From positions 1 through 22,457 of the forward strand of contig CAVQQP010000015.1 in NCBI GenBank assembly GCA_963714995.1: a stretch of 22,457 bases of DNA. Reading direction: 5' to 3'. The translations under genes were made by a program, and so were the position numbers. Below are positions 8,356 to 16,444 of the stretch, one piece after another; within the stretch, counting starts at the first letter, position 1; each line of letters starts with the position of its first letter. The notes under the pieces were generated by a model. It was not told where the DNA came from. It was given only the letters and a program-made list of their open reading frames with translations, and made no database searches. The DNA is from Prado023 sp963714995. GTDB lineage: Bacteria > Actinomycetota > Actinomycetes > S36-B12 > CAIYMF01.

Positions 8356-10871
8356 ATGAAGCTGGTCGTGGTCGGGGGCGTGGCAGCAGGCGCCTCAGTG
8401 GCAGCACGGGCCCGACGCCTGGATGAGTTCGCCGAGATCATCGTGTTCGAGAAGTCCGGGAACGTCTCGTTCGCCAACTGCGGGCTGCCGTACCACATCG
8501 GCGAGACGATCAAGGACCGCTCGCGGCTGCTCCTGCAGACCCCGCAGAGCCTGCGCGAGACCCTGGACATCGACGTGCGGATCACCACCGAGGTGACCGC
8601 CATCGACCCGGTCGCCCACACGGTCACCGCGCGCGACCTGATCACCGGTGAGGAGTACACCGAGACCTGGGACTCCCTCGCCCTGTGCCCGGGGTCCTCG
8701 CCGTTCCGCCCGCCGCTGCCCGGCCTGGACCACCCCGACATCCACGTCCTGCGCAACATCGAGGACATGGACGAGATCAAGGCCAAGGTCGACGCGATCG
8801 CCTCGAGCCCCGACAGCCTCAAGCACGTGGTCGTGATCGGCGCCGGGTACATCGGCCTGGAGATGGCCGAGAACCTGCACGAGCGCGGCCTGGCCGTGGA
8901 GATCGTCGAGATGGCCGACCAGATCATGCCGCCGCTGGACAAGGAGCTCTCCACACCGATGGAGAACTACCTGCGCGCCCACGGGATCGCGCTGCACCTG
9001 AGCACCGCGGCCGCCGCGTTCACCACGGACAAGGCCGGGCAGCTCACCGTCGAGCTGACCAGCGGCCGGTTCCTCAAGACGTCGCTGGTCATCATGAGCG
9101 CCGGCGTGCGCCCGAACACCCAGCTGGCCGTCGATGCCGGCATCGAGCTCGGCCCGCGCGGGGGCATCAAGGTCGACCGCCACATGCGGACCTCGCACCC
9201 GGACATCTGGGCCGCCGGTGACGCGGTGGAGGTCGAGCACACCGTCCTGCCCGGGCTCGTGGATCATCCCGCTGGCCGGTCCCGCGAACCGCCAGGCCCG
9301 GGTCGCCGCCGAGAGCATCTGCGGCCGGGACACCGAGTACGAGTCCACCCAGGGCACCTCGATCGTGAAGGTGTTCGACATGGTCGCCGGCGGGACCGGC
9401 GCGACCGAGAAGCAGCTCAAGGCCGCCGGGATCCCCTTCCTGCGGGCGCACGCGCACCCCTCGGGCCACGCCGGCTACTACCCGGGCACCGCGCAGATGG
9501 ACATCAAGTGCCTGTTCTCCCCCGAGGACGGCCGGGTCCTGGGCGCCCAGATCACCGGCTTCGACGGGGTCGACAAGCGCCTCGACGTGTTCGCCACGGC
9601 CATCCGGCTGGGCGCGACGGTGTACGACCTGGAGAAGCTCGAGCTGGCCTACGCGCCACCGTTCGGCTCGGCCAAGGACCCGGTCAACATGATCGGCTTC
9701 GTCGCCTCGAACATCCTGCGCGGGGACCTGGTCCCGTGGTACTCCACGGACTACCCGGAGAACTGCCAGGGCGCGCGGATCATCGACGTCCGCGGGCCCA
9801 GCGAGTTCGACATCTGGCACGTGCCCGGTGCGGAGAACGTGCCGCTGAACACCCTGCGCACCGCGCACGTCGACTGGGACCGCGACGTCCCGATCCGGCT
9901 GTACTGCGCCGTGGGGTTCCGCAGCTTCCTGGCCTACCGGATCCTGGCCCAGCGCGGCTTCACCGACGTCAAGATGCTCGTCGGCGGGATCCAGACGTTC
10001 CGCGCGTGGCACACCGTGGCCCCCGAGGACGTTCCCGATCCGGTGGTCCCCGTCACGAGCTACGCCGAGGAGGAGTCGCTGCGCGCCGGCGGGGTGCTTC
10101 CGGCCGCGCCGCTGGTCAGCACCGGCGTCGAGGTCGACCTGGACTGCACCGGGCTGGCCTGCCCGGGGCCGATCATGGCCCTGCAGAAGAAGATGGGCGA
10201 GCTGAATCCGGGCGACGAGGTCATCGCGCACGTCTCGGACATCGGGTTCCGCCTCGACGCCCCCGCCTGGGCGGCCAAGAACGGCCACGAGGTGCTCGAC
10301 ATCAAGCCGGAGGGCCCCGGCGTCGTCGCCCGGATCCGCAAGGGCGGGGCCGTGGTCGGGGTCGGTGGCGCGACGATGAACCCGGTCGCGGCGCGCCTCA
10401 AGGACAAGAAGTCGTTCGTGGTGTTCTCCGGGGACTTCGACAAGGTCCTGGCGGCGTTCATCATCGCCAACGGTGCGGTGGCCATGGGCGACGAGGTCTC
10501 GATGTTCTTCACGTTCTGGGGGCTCAACGCCCTGCGCCGCCCGGATGCGCCCGGACGTGGACAAGTCACTGATGGACAAGGCCTTCGCCAGGATGATGCC
10601 AGCCGGCCCGAACGAGATGAAGCTGTCCCAGATGCACATGCTCGGCGGTGGCACGGCGATGATCAAGAAGATCATGAAGGACAACAAGGTCCCCAGCCTG
10701 CCCGAGCTGATCCAGTCGGCTCAGGACTCCGGCGTCCGACTGGTCGCGTGCACCATGACGATGGACCTGCTCGGCCTGCACGAGGACGAGCTGATCGACG
10801 GCGTCGAGTTCGGCGGCGTGGCGATGTACCTCGGCGAGGCCAACGAGTCCAACGGGAGGTTCTTCATCTGA
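8356..10871 (+). CDS. CoA-disulfide/persulfide reductase - rhodanese - TusA - DsrE fusion protein, two frameshifts
   Basis: ATG 8356 is preferred over GTG 8350 because GGGAG then has a 5-nt spacing. Restored length is 837 aa. Domains: residues 1 to about 445 are a CoA-disulfide-reductase-like flavoprotein (FAD motif GGVAAGAS, redox Cys42 in SFANCGLPYHIG, NAD(P)H motif VVIGAGYIGLEMAE, then the dimerisation domain). About 463-550 is a rhodanese with Cys517 in YCAVGFRS. About 590-662 is a TusA/SirA domain with Cys602 in LACPGP. About 680-837 is a DsrE2-like domain with Cys798 in RLVACTMTMDLLGL. The four thiols suggest relay of sulfane sulfur, with the flavoprotein reducing CoA persulfides or disulfides. 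One extra base at about 9256 (before SWIIPLAGPANRQ) and another at about 10547 (before RPDVDKSLMDKAF) break the frame. It converges on the SLAC1 gene 40 bp away. Confidence 0.87.
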
Positions 10872-10873
10872 TC

Positions 10874-10911
10874 GGCGGCCGGCACTGAGCCGGTGACGAC
10901 TCCCCGCCGCC
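10874..10911. terminator. Possible bidirectional terminator hairpin between convergent genes
   Basis: ggcggc at 10874-10879 is matched by gccgcc at 10906-10911, with an inner ccggc/gccgg stem at about 10879-10893. It fills the 40-bp gap between the convergent fusion gene and SLAC1 gene. There is no T-tract, so termination is only suggested by position and pairing. Confidence 0.3.
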
Positions 10912-12011
10912 TCAGTGCGCCCAGATCGAACCCGAGCGGACGCCGAGCACGGTGCGGGTCGCGACGTAGCCCCAGAGGCCCAGCAGGGCGCGGTCGCGAC
11001 CACGCCCACGGCCGTCACGAGGCCCGAGTCCCAGGCATGCCCCAGAACGATGGTCGCGATCGTCCAGGCAGCCAGCGGGAAGGTGAAGCCCCACCAGGAC
11101 AGCGAGAAGGGCAGCCGGGCGTAGCCCCGACGCAGGACCACGAGGGCCGCGATCATCCACCACAGGCCGAATCCCCACATCATCGTGGCGGCGGGCAGGA
11201 TGCTGGTGACCAGGCTCGGCTCAGCGACCCCGACCTGCACCGACACCTGGGACAGTCGCACCATGTCCAGGCCCATCAGGCCCGCCGGTCCCATGCCGAT
11301 GAACAGCGTCGGGGCCAGCCCTGCCGGAGGCAGGGGATGGCTGATGCTGCGCATGAACAGCGTGGCCGTCACCACCAGGTAGAGCACGGCGCCCATGCCC
11401 AGGAAGGCCCACGACAGGGCCACCAGGTCGGCGGCGATACCAGGGTTCCCGGCGATGACCGGCAGAAGGGCAAGCGGGACGATGATCGTGACGACGGGCG
11501 GGACGAACCACGCACCGGACATCTGCACGAGCGCCGCGTCCTGCGAGGTGAACATCTCGGCGAGGAACTCCCACCCGATCAGCAGGGCGAGCAGGGCTCC
11601 CACGACAGCGAGCACGGTGACCGTCGGCAGGATGATCGACTCCGGGAGGAAGCCCGGGCCCACCCTCCCGATCGCCACCGCGAGGGTGAGCAGCCCGCCG
11701 GCAGCAGTGGCGGTCATCCCTCCCTTGACCGGATGACGCAGGTCGGCTCGGGCCTCGGCCCGGAACCGCACCCAGCGCATGGCCGTCGCTCCGAGGACGA
11801 GCGTGCCCAGGATCAGAGCAATCACCAGGATCGCCCGGGCCGCCACCTGGGTCGCGGCTGCGAATGACGTGCCCTCACCGACGGCCAGCAGGGCGACGGA
11901 CAGCGCGGAGGTCCCCATCACCGAGGCCCCCCAGCTGGGCGCGAAGGACTTGAGGTCGAACGCACCCGGGGCGCCGGTCTGCGCGGAGGCCGCAGGGTGG
12001 TCGGTGGGCAT
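10912..12011 (-). CDS. SLAC1/TehA/Mae1 (TDT) family anion channel or exporter, one frameshift
   Basis: ATG 12011 is chosen among three in-frame ATGs because AGGAG lies four bases upstream. About ten hydrophobic helices are visible, with the TDT-family segments FAPSWGASVMGTSALS, MWGFGLWWMIAALVVL and LPFSLSWWGFTFPLAAWT. Members export sulfite (Ssu1), malate (Mae1), tellurite-related substrates (TehA) or chloride (SLAC1). The neighbouring sulfur-transfer gene and the CsoR/CstR-like operator favour sulfite or a related sulfur oxyanion here, but that is inference. Near 10986-10993 one base appears missing. Beyond it the other frame continues as ALLGLWGYVATRTVLGVRSG and stops at 10912, giving about 366 aa. 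Read straight through, the frame runs into meaningless sequence over the neighbouring gene. Confidence 0.82.
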
Positions 12012-12050
12012 GGGACTCCTCGACATCTGGCTCATGCTGACGCAACCAAC

Positions 12051-12068
12051 AATACCCCCTGGGGTATT
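12051..12068. promoter_or_regulatory. CsoR/CstR-type operator palindrome
   Basis: AATACCCC-CT-GGGGTATT is a perfect 8-bp inverted repeat with a 2-bp centre, 40 bp upstream of the SLAC1 ATG. An A/T-flanked C4/G4 palindrome is the hallmark of operators for the CsoR/RcnR/CstR family, which sense copper, nickel, formaldehyde or persulfides. The minus-strand TATTGT that overlaps its edge could be a -10 element, so binding would block transcription. No CsoR-family gene is in the window. Confidence 0.6.
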
Positions 12069-12170
12069 CCGCCCCGGCCGCCAGCAGTCCCACCTGTACG
12101 CCCGGCTGGCAGGATGGACATGGGCCGGCGCCCGCCGACGCAGGCCCGGTCGCGCAAGGGAGGCACCGGA

Positions 12171-12377
12171 ATGGAACGGATCCTGCAGTCGCACCAGCTG
12201 GGCCCGCACCGGGTGGACCTCGTGGAGTCCCTCGACGATGACGGGCAGGAGTTCGTCGTGGTGGTCATCAACGGCGCAGTCGTGACCGAACCGCCGCTGA
12301 CAGCCGTCCCGACCATGGACGAGCTGATGCACATCTACGCCGACTGGCAGGAGGCCCAGGGCGGCGGGCAGGGGTGA
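12171..12377 (+). CDS. Small conserved-looking protein of unknown function (68 aa)
   Basis: ATG 12171 with GGGAGG eight to nine bases upstream, a strong ribosome-binding site. The product is 68 aa and acidic (DLVESLDDDGQEFVVVVING). A beta-strand-rich N-terminal half precedes a helical C-terminus (MDELMHIYADWQEAQ). It has no Cys, no signal peptide and no membrane segment. It is divergent from the SLAC1 gene and shares the intergenic region holding the CsoR-like palindrome, so it may share that control. It is followed 96 bp later by the thioredoxin-CcdA fusion. I do not recognise the family. Confidence 0.65.
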   Translation: MERILQSHQLGPHRVDLVESLDDDGQEFVVVVINGAVVTEPPLTAVPTMDELMHIYADWQEAQGGGQG

Positions 12378-12473
12378 CGGCTGACCCGGCGCCCGGGGCG
12401 TCACCGGCGGGGTCGCCGGACTAGGCTCAATGACGGTTCTCCGCGAAGTCCCACGAACCCGCAAGGAGCCGCC

Positions 12474-13922
12474 GTGAACGCCGCCAGGCCCCCAGCAGGG
12501 GGCCACCCGTTGCCCGGGATGGCGCGGAATCGGCTCAGCGCCGTCCTCCTCCGGCGGTCGCTCCTCGCCATGGCCCTCTCGCTCCTGCTGGGGCCGGGCC
12601 TGCTGGGGCCGGGCCTGCTGGGGCCGGGCCTGCCTGCGTCCCTCGGATCGTCCCGAGCCGTCGCCGCCCCCCTCACCACCGCCGGTGAGCCCGCCACGAC
12701 GCTCCTGCTGTTCCACGGCGAGGGCTGCCCCCACTGCGCGGCGGAGCGCGCCTGGCTCGAGGAGCTGGCCCTCGCGTACCCGCAGCTGCGCATCGAGCAG
12801 TACGAGGTCTGGAACGACGAGGCCAACCGCGAGCTGCTCGGCCGCTACGCCACGGAGCTCGGGTTCGAACCGACCGGGGTGCCGGTCACGATCGTCGGCG
12901 ATCAGGTGTGGATCGGGTTCAGCCAACCGATCGCCGCGGAGATCGAGGCGACCGTGGCCGCAGCACTGGCCGCTGACCCGACCACGAGCACCACGCCCTC
13001 GGCCCCGCCGACGTCGACCGGACCACCGCAGCCCGGCGAGGGCGAGCCCACTCCCAGCACCGAACGCAGTGTCGAGCTGCCGCTGGTCGGCACAGTGGCC
13101 CTGGGAGGCTCGTCGCTGCTCGTCAGCACCCTGCTCATCGGGTTCGCCGATGGGATCAACCCGTGCTCGCTGTGGGTCCTGGCGGTGCTGCTGGCCATCG
13201 TGCTGCACAGCGGGTCGCGAGGGCGCGTGGCCCTGGTCGGCTCGACGTTCCTGCTCGTGACCGCGGGCATGTACGGGCTCTACATCGTCGGCATGTACAG
13301 CGCGCTGGACTACGCCGGGCAGCTGGGCTGGATCCGGGCCGGCGTGGCCGTGGTGGCACTGACGTTCGGCGTCCTGCAGCTCAAGGACGGGCTGACCCCG
13401 GGGGTGGGACCCTCGTTGTCGATCTCCCCGTCCCGACGGCCGCGGATCTACCGGGCCATGCGCGGGGTCGCCCGCCCGGACCGCGGCCTGACGGCCACGC
13501 TGGCCGGCACCGCAGCACTGGCGGTCGGCGTCTCCCTGCTCGAGACCCCGTGCACGGCCGGGCTCCCGCTGCTGTGGACCAGCATGCTGGCCGACCAGGC
13601 GGTGCCCACCGCGACCGCCGTTGCCCTGTTCGCGGTCTACATGACGGTGTTCCTCATCGATGAGCTGATCCTGTTCGGCGCCGCGGTGATCACCATGCGG
13701 GCCCGGCACATGCAGCCGGCTGAGGGTCGGGCGCTGAAGATCGTGTCGGGGTCCCTGCTGGTCACGCTGGCGGTTGTCATGCTGGTCGCCCCCGAGGCCA
13801 TGGCCGGTCTCGGGAGCAGCCTGCTGGTGTTCGCTGCTGCGGGGCTTCTGGCGCTGGTCGTGTGGGCCGTGGCCCGCATGCTTCCACCTGCGGCGGGCGC
13901 CAGTCAGCACCGGATCCATTAG
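12474..13922 (+). CDS. Thioredoxin-like / CcdA (DsbD beta-type) membrane fusion protein
   Basis: 482 aa from GTG 12474, with AAGGAG five to six bases upstream. A basic stretch and hydrophobic segment (about residues 20-65) act as signal or anchor, placing the next domain outside the membrane. Residues about 72-170 are a thioredoxin/glutaredoxin-like domain with Cys85-Pro-His-Cys88 and the cis-Pro turn GVPVTIVG. A Pro/Ser/Thr linker follows. Residues about 195-475 are a multi-helix CcdA/DsbD-type domain whose two membrane cysteines are Cys231 (GINPCSLWVL) and Cys360 (LETPCTAGLP). By family, electrons pass from cytoplasmic thioredoxin through the membrane Cys pair to the extracytoplasmic CxxC, which then reduces exported thiols. 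The fusion order resembles a minimal DsbD with the soluble domain at the N-terminus. Frame intact. Confidence 0.8.
   Translation: MNAARPPAGGHPLPGMARNRLSAVLLRRSLLAMALSLLLGPGLLGPGLLGPGLPASLGSSRAVAAPLTTAGEPATTLLLFHGEGCPHCAAERAWLEELALAYPQLRIEQYEVWNDEANRELLGRYATELGFEPTGVPVTIVGDQVWIGFSQPIAAEIEATVAAALAADPTTSTTPSAPPTSTGPPQPGEGEPTPSTERSVELPLVGTVALGGSSLLVSTLLIGFADGINPCSLWVLAVLLAIVLHSGSRGRVALVGSTFLLVTAGMYGLYIVGMYSALDYAGQLGWIRAGVAVVALTFGVLQLKDGLTPGVGPSLSISPSRRPRIYRAMRGVARPDRGLTATLAGTAALAVGVSLLETPCTAGLPLLWTSMLADQAVPTATAVALFAVYMTVFLIDELILFGAAVITMRARHMQPAEGRALKIVSGSLLVTLAVVMLVAPEAMAGLGSSLLVFAAAGLLALVVWAVARMLPPAAGASQHRIH
12585..12629 (+). repeat. Three exact 15-bp tandem repeats inside the signal region
   Basis: ctgctggggccgggc is repeated exactly three times (12585-12599, 12600-12614, 12615-12629). 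It encodes LLGPGLLGPGLLGPG in the hydrophobic N-terminus of the thioredoxin-CcdA fusion. The unit is a multiple of three, so copy-number change would alter signal length without a frameshift. Confidence 0.9.
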
Positions 13923-14024
13923 CCCGGTCTGGTTCGCCGGCAGGGGCAACCGCGCGCCCAGACCGAGGCCTGCGGACCTGCGGCGCGTGGGGTAACGTCG
14001 AGAGGAAACCGAGAAGGAGCCACC

Positions 14025-14471
14025 ATGACTGCACCCACCACGACAGACCTAAGCACCGCCCTGCAGGAGACCCTGGTCGAGCTGATCGACCTGTCCCTGC
14101 AGGCCAAGCACTACCACTGGAACGTCACCGGCCAGGAGTTCCGCGGGGTGCACCTGCACCTCGATGAGATCACCGACCAGGTCCGGCTCTGGTACGACGA
14201 CGTCGCCGAGCGCCTGGCCACCCTCGACGTCGCCCCCGACGGCCGCCTCTCCACGATCGCCGGATCGACCCCCCTGCCGTCCCCTACTGCGGGGTGGCAG
14301 CGCGACTCCGATGCCGTCTCCGCCATGCAGGGCCGCCTCGAGGAGGTCGCCGCGCGGATCAATGCCCGGGCAGCCGTCATCGAGGACGACCTGATCACTC
14401 AGGGCATCCTGCTGGAGATCTCCGGCGGGCTGGCCAAGCACGCCTGGATGATGCGGGTCTCACGCCGCTGA
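14025..14471 (+). CDS. dps: Dps-family DNA-protection / ferritin-like protein
   Basis: 148 aa from ATG 14025, with GAAGGAG seven to eight bases upstream. The Dps ferroxidase-site pattern is complete: KHYHWNVTG (His31), VHLHLDE (His43/His45, Asp47) and DDVAERLATL (Asp58/Asp59, Glu62). Length is close to the shorter Dps proteins. By family it forms a spherical dodecamer that oxidises Fe2+ with peroxide, mineralises iron and limits hydroxyl radical formation, often binding DNA non-specifically. No long Lys/Arg-rich tail is present, so DNA binding is uncertain. It ends 24 bp from the convergent HNH endonuclease gene, and its frame is intact. Confidence 0.9.
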   Translation: MTAPTTTDLSTALQETLVELIDLSLQAKHYHWNVTGQEFRGVHLHLDEITDQVRLWYDDVAERLATLDVAPDGRLSTIAGSTPLPSPTAGWQRDSDAVSAMQGRLEEVAARINARAAVIEDDLITQGILLEISGGLAKHAWMMRVSRR

Positions 14472-14495
14472 GAGGGGCCGGACGAACTCCAACCG

Positions 14496-16063
14496 TCACA
14501 GCCGCCAGCGGGTTCGGGGGGTGCGGGTGATGGTCCAGGGTGCGCCGTGGTTGGCGGGCCAGGGGGTTCCGGGTGCGGCTCCGGGTTCGGGTCGGGGCAC
14601 TTGATCGGGGGGCGCCGTCGGCAGGATGGTCCACATCCCGAGGTCGACCTGGCGGTGATGTGCCCAACAGACGAGGGCCATATTGGGTAGGTCGGTGTTC
14701 CCGCCGGCGGCCCAGTCCTGGACGTGGTGGGTCTGGCAGGCCTCGGCGGGGATCGCGCACCCGGGGATGATGCAGCCGCGGTCCCGGGCGGCCAGCGCCC
14801 GGCGCTGCGCGGGGGTGGCGGTGCGGGCGGTCCGTCCGACGGCCAGCGGGATCCGGGTCCCGAGCAGGGTGCTGGCCAGGGCCGCGATCCGCGCCGCCGC
14901 CGTAGGCGTTCCGCCTGATCCAGGGCCGCCCAGCCCACCGCCTGCGCCGACCACCGGCCCGAGTGCCGCATCGCCGGCGCGATCACCGACCCGACCATCA
15001 GCCGGACAGTCGTCCCGCCAAGCACCAGCGGACCCGGGGTCTCCGGAGCCGGTCCGTGGGCCGGTGCCCGCGGCCGCGGCCAGCAGGTCGGCCTCCGCCA
15101 TGGTGTCGGGGCAGTGCCCCGTGTCGAGCACGATCGGGGTGACCAGCGCGTCACAGGCGGTGAACCGGGCCTCCGCGTCCGTCAGGGTGTGCCCCCGGGA
15201 TGTGGTCCACACCCGGTCGCCCAGCACGGTCGACTCCAAAGTCACCGACACGCTCACCGGAAGCCCACCCCGGCTCGGGATCGACCCGCGAGGCGTGGGC
15301 GGCGTTGACCAGGGCGACCAGCCCGTCGGCACGCCGGGCGGACGCGGGCACGTGATCGGCCTCGCAGCGCAACCGTTCGGCGAACGCCTCGACGGCGGCG
15401 ATCACCGCCTCGCCCTCCACCCGGGGCAGCACCCCGGACAGGATCACCGCATCCGAGGTCACCGCGAACGACACCGACCGGGACTCATAGGCCCCGGCCT
15501 CCTCCGAGTCCGGGTCGGGGGGTGGGTGCAGCAGGCGGATCACCCGGGCCACGAACGCGGCCACCGCCTGCGGGGACAACTGCCCCCACAACACGCTGAG
15601 CTCCTCGATCACCGCGGCCAGCTCGTCGGGCTCCAGCGGGCCGACGTTGCGGGCGACCGCGTCCACGTGATCGGAGGTGATGATCCCCGCACCCCACGCG
15701 GCGGCCACCGACGGGTGCTCGGCGGCCAACGCCCCGGCCCGGGCCAACCGGCGGGCGTGCGGACCGGCCCACCCGCGGGCACCCAGCACCGCCCCCGGAC
15801 CCACCAACGGCAACGACCCCGCACAGCTGGCGGCGTGCATCCGGCGGGCCAGCTCGTACTCCACCACCGCGAACGCCCCGGCCAACACGTCCACATCCGC
15901 GGTCGGCCGCTCCCCGGCCAACAACCCCATCCCCGGCAGCCCCCCACCCGCCACCGCGGTGGCCCGCGCCCACAGGTCGACCACCTCCGGCGAGGCCGAC
16001 CCGATCGCGCCCGACCGCGCGTGGATCGACCACCGTGTGCTGGTCCACTGTCGTGCTGCTCAC
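14496..16063 (-). CDS. DUF222 / HNH endonuclease (REP13E12-type), frame broken at about four places
   Basis: The N-terminal two thirds is a DUF222 domain (VVEYELARRMHAA, HARRLARAGALAAEHP, GIITSDHVDAVARN). The C-terminus is an intact HNH nuclease: DRGCIIPGCAIPAEACQTHH, WAAGGNTDLPNMALVC, WAHHRQVD. The best start is GTG 16063 (VSSTTVDQHTVVDP) behind a G6 tract. The coding frame then shifts at about 16009-16022, about 15267 (before GLPVSVSVTLES), about 15033-15041 (before LVLGGTTVRLMVGS) and about 14903-14906 (before TAAARIAALASTL). The first three look like one-base insertions, the last like a one-base loss. Restored length is about 522 aa. All family blocks survive in order, so either the sequence has indel errors or the copy decayed very recently. 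A LexA-like box lies 16 nt upstream of the start. Confidence 0.8.
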
Positions 16064-16079
16064 CCGAACCCCCCGTCGC

Positions 16080-16095
16080 TCGAACACCTGTACGA
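16080..16095 (-). promoter_or_regulatory. LexA-like SOS box upstream of HNH gene
   Basis: The plus strand reads TCGAACACCTGTACGA; the actinobacterial LexA box is TCGAAC-N4-GTTCGA. One half is perfect and the other has one mismatch (GTACGA). It is 16 nt from the GTG of the DUF222/HNH gene, where a repressor would cover the promoter. Several REP13E12-family genes of Mycobacterium tuberculosis are LexA-controlled, which supports the reading. Confidence 0.65.
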
Positions 16096-16256
16096 ACACT
16101 ATCAAGGGGGGCTGACATTGCCAGACGGAGCGAGCCAACCTGTGGATGACCCCACGGACCCGCGATCAGGTCCACACACGGGGCCACCGCGACACCACGA
16201 CCGGCACTCCGCGAGACGCAGGGCACCGGCCCAGCCACCCCGGATCGTTGGCACCC

Positions 16257-16272
16257 GACTGGTCGACCAGTC
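16257..16272. promoter_or_regulatory. 16-bp perfect palindrome, possible GntR-type operator
   Basis: GACTGGTCGACCAGTC is fully self-complementary and lies 173 bp upstream of the beta-helix gene. The TGGTC...GACCA core resembles GntR/FadR-subfamily operators, although FadR sites have one extra central base. No regulator gene is nearby. Confidence 0.45.
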
Positions 16273-16444
16273 CCCCGGATCCGGCTGGAGCGCCGTTCAC
16301 GCCGCCACGCGGCGGTTGCTCCTCCAGTCGTCCCCTGAGGTGAGGCCCTCCAGCACACGCCCCGCCGAGCAGGGACCGGGCGCGTCTGGCTAGGGTGCCG
16401 GTGGTGGCGCTTCCACGGGGGTGGCGTCGGGACGGGGAGTTCGG

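Larger units (their letters stand above)
16064..16444. other. 381-bp divergent intergenic region
   Basis: Separates the minus-strand HNH gene from the plus-strand beta-helix gene. It holds the LexA-like box (16080-16095), a 16-bp perfect palindrome (16257-16272) and a 6-bp hairpin cgccgc-cac-gcggcg (16300-16314). No convincing gene was seen: the open frames here lack ribosome-binding sites and sensible composition. Confidence 0.6.

Noticed and set aside
10566..13949. Very long minus-strand open frame (over 1100 codons) across SLAC1 and Trx-CcdA
   Set aside because: Only the SLAC1 part (about 12011-10990) resembles a family. The rest is an Arg/Gly/His-rich antisense reading of well-supported genes, as usual in very high-GC DNA.
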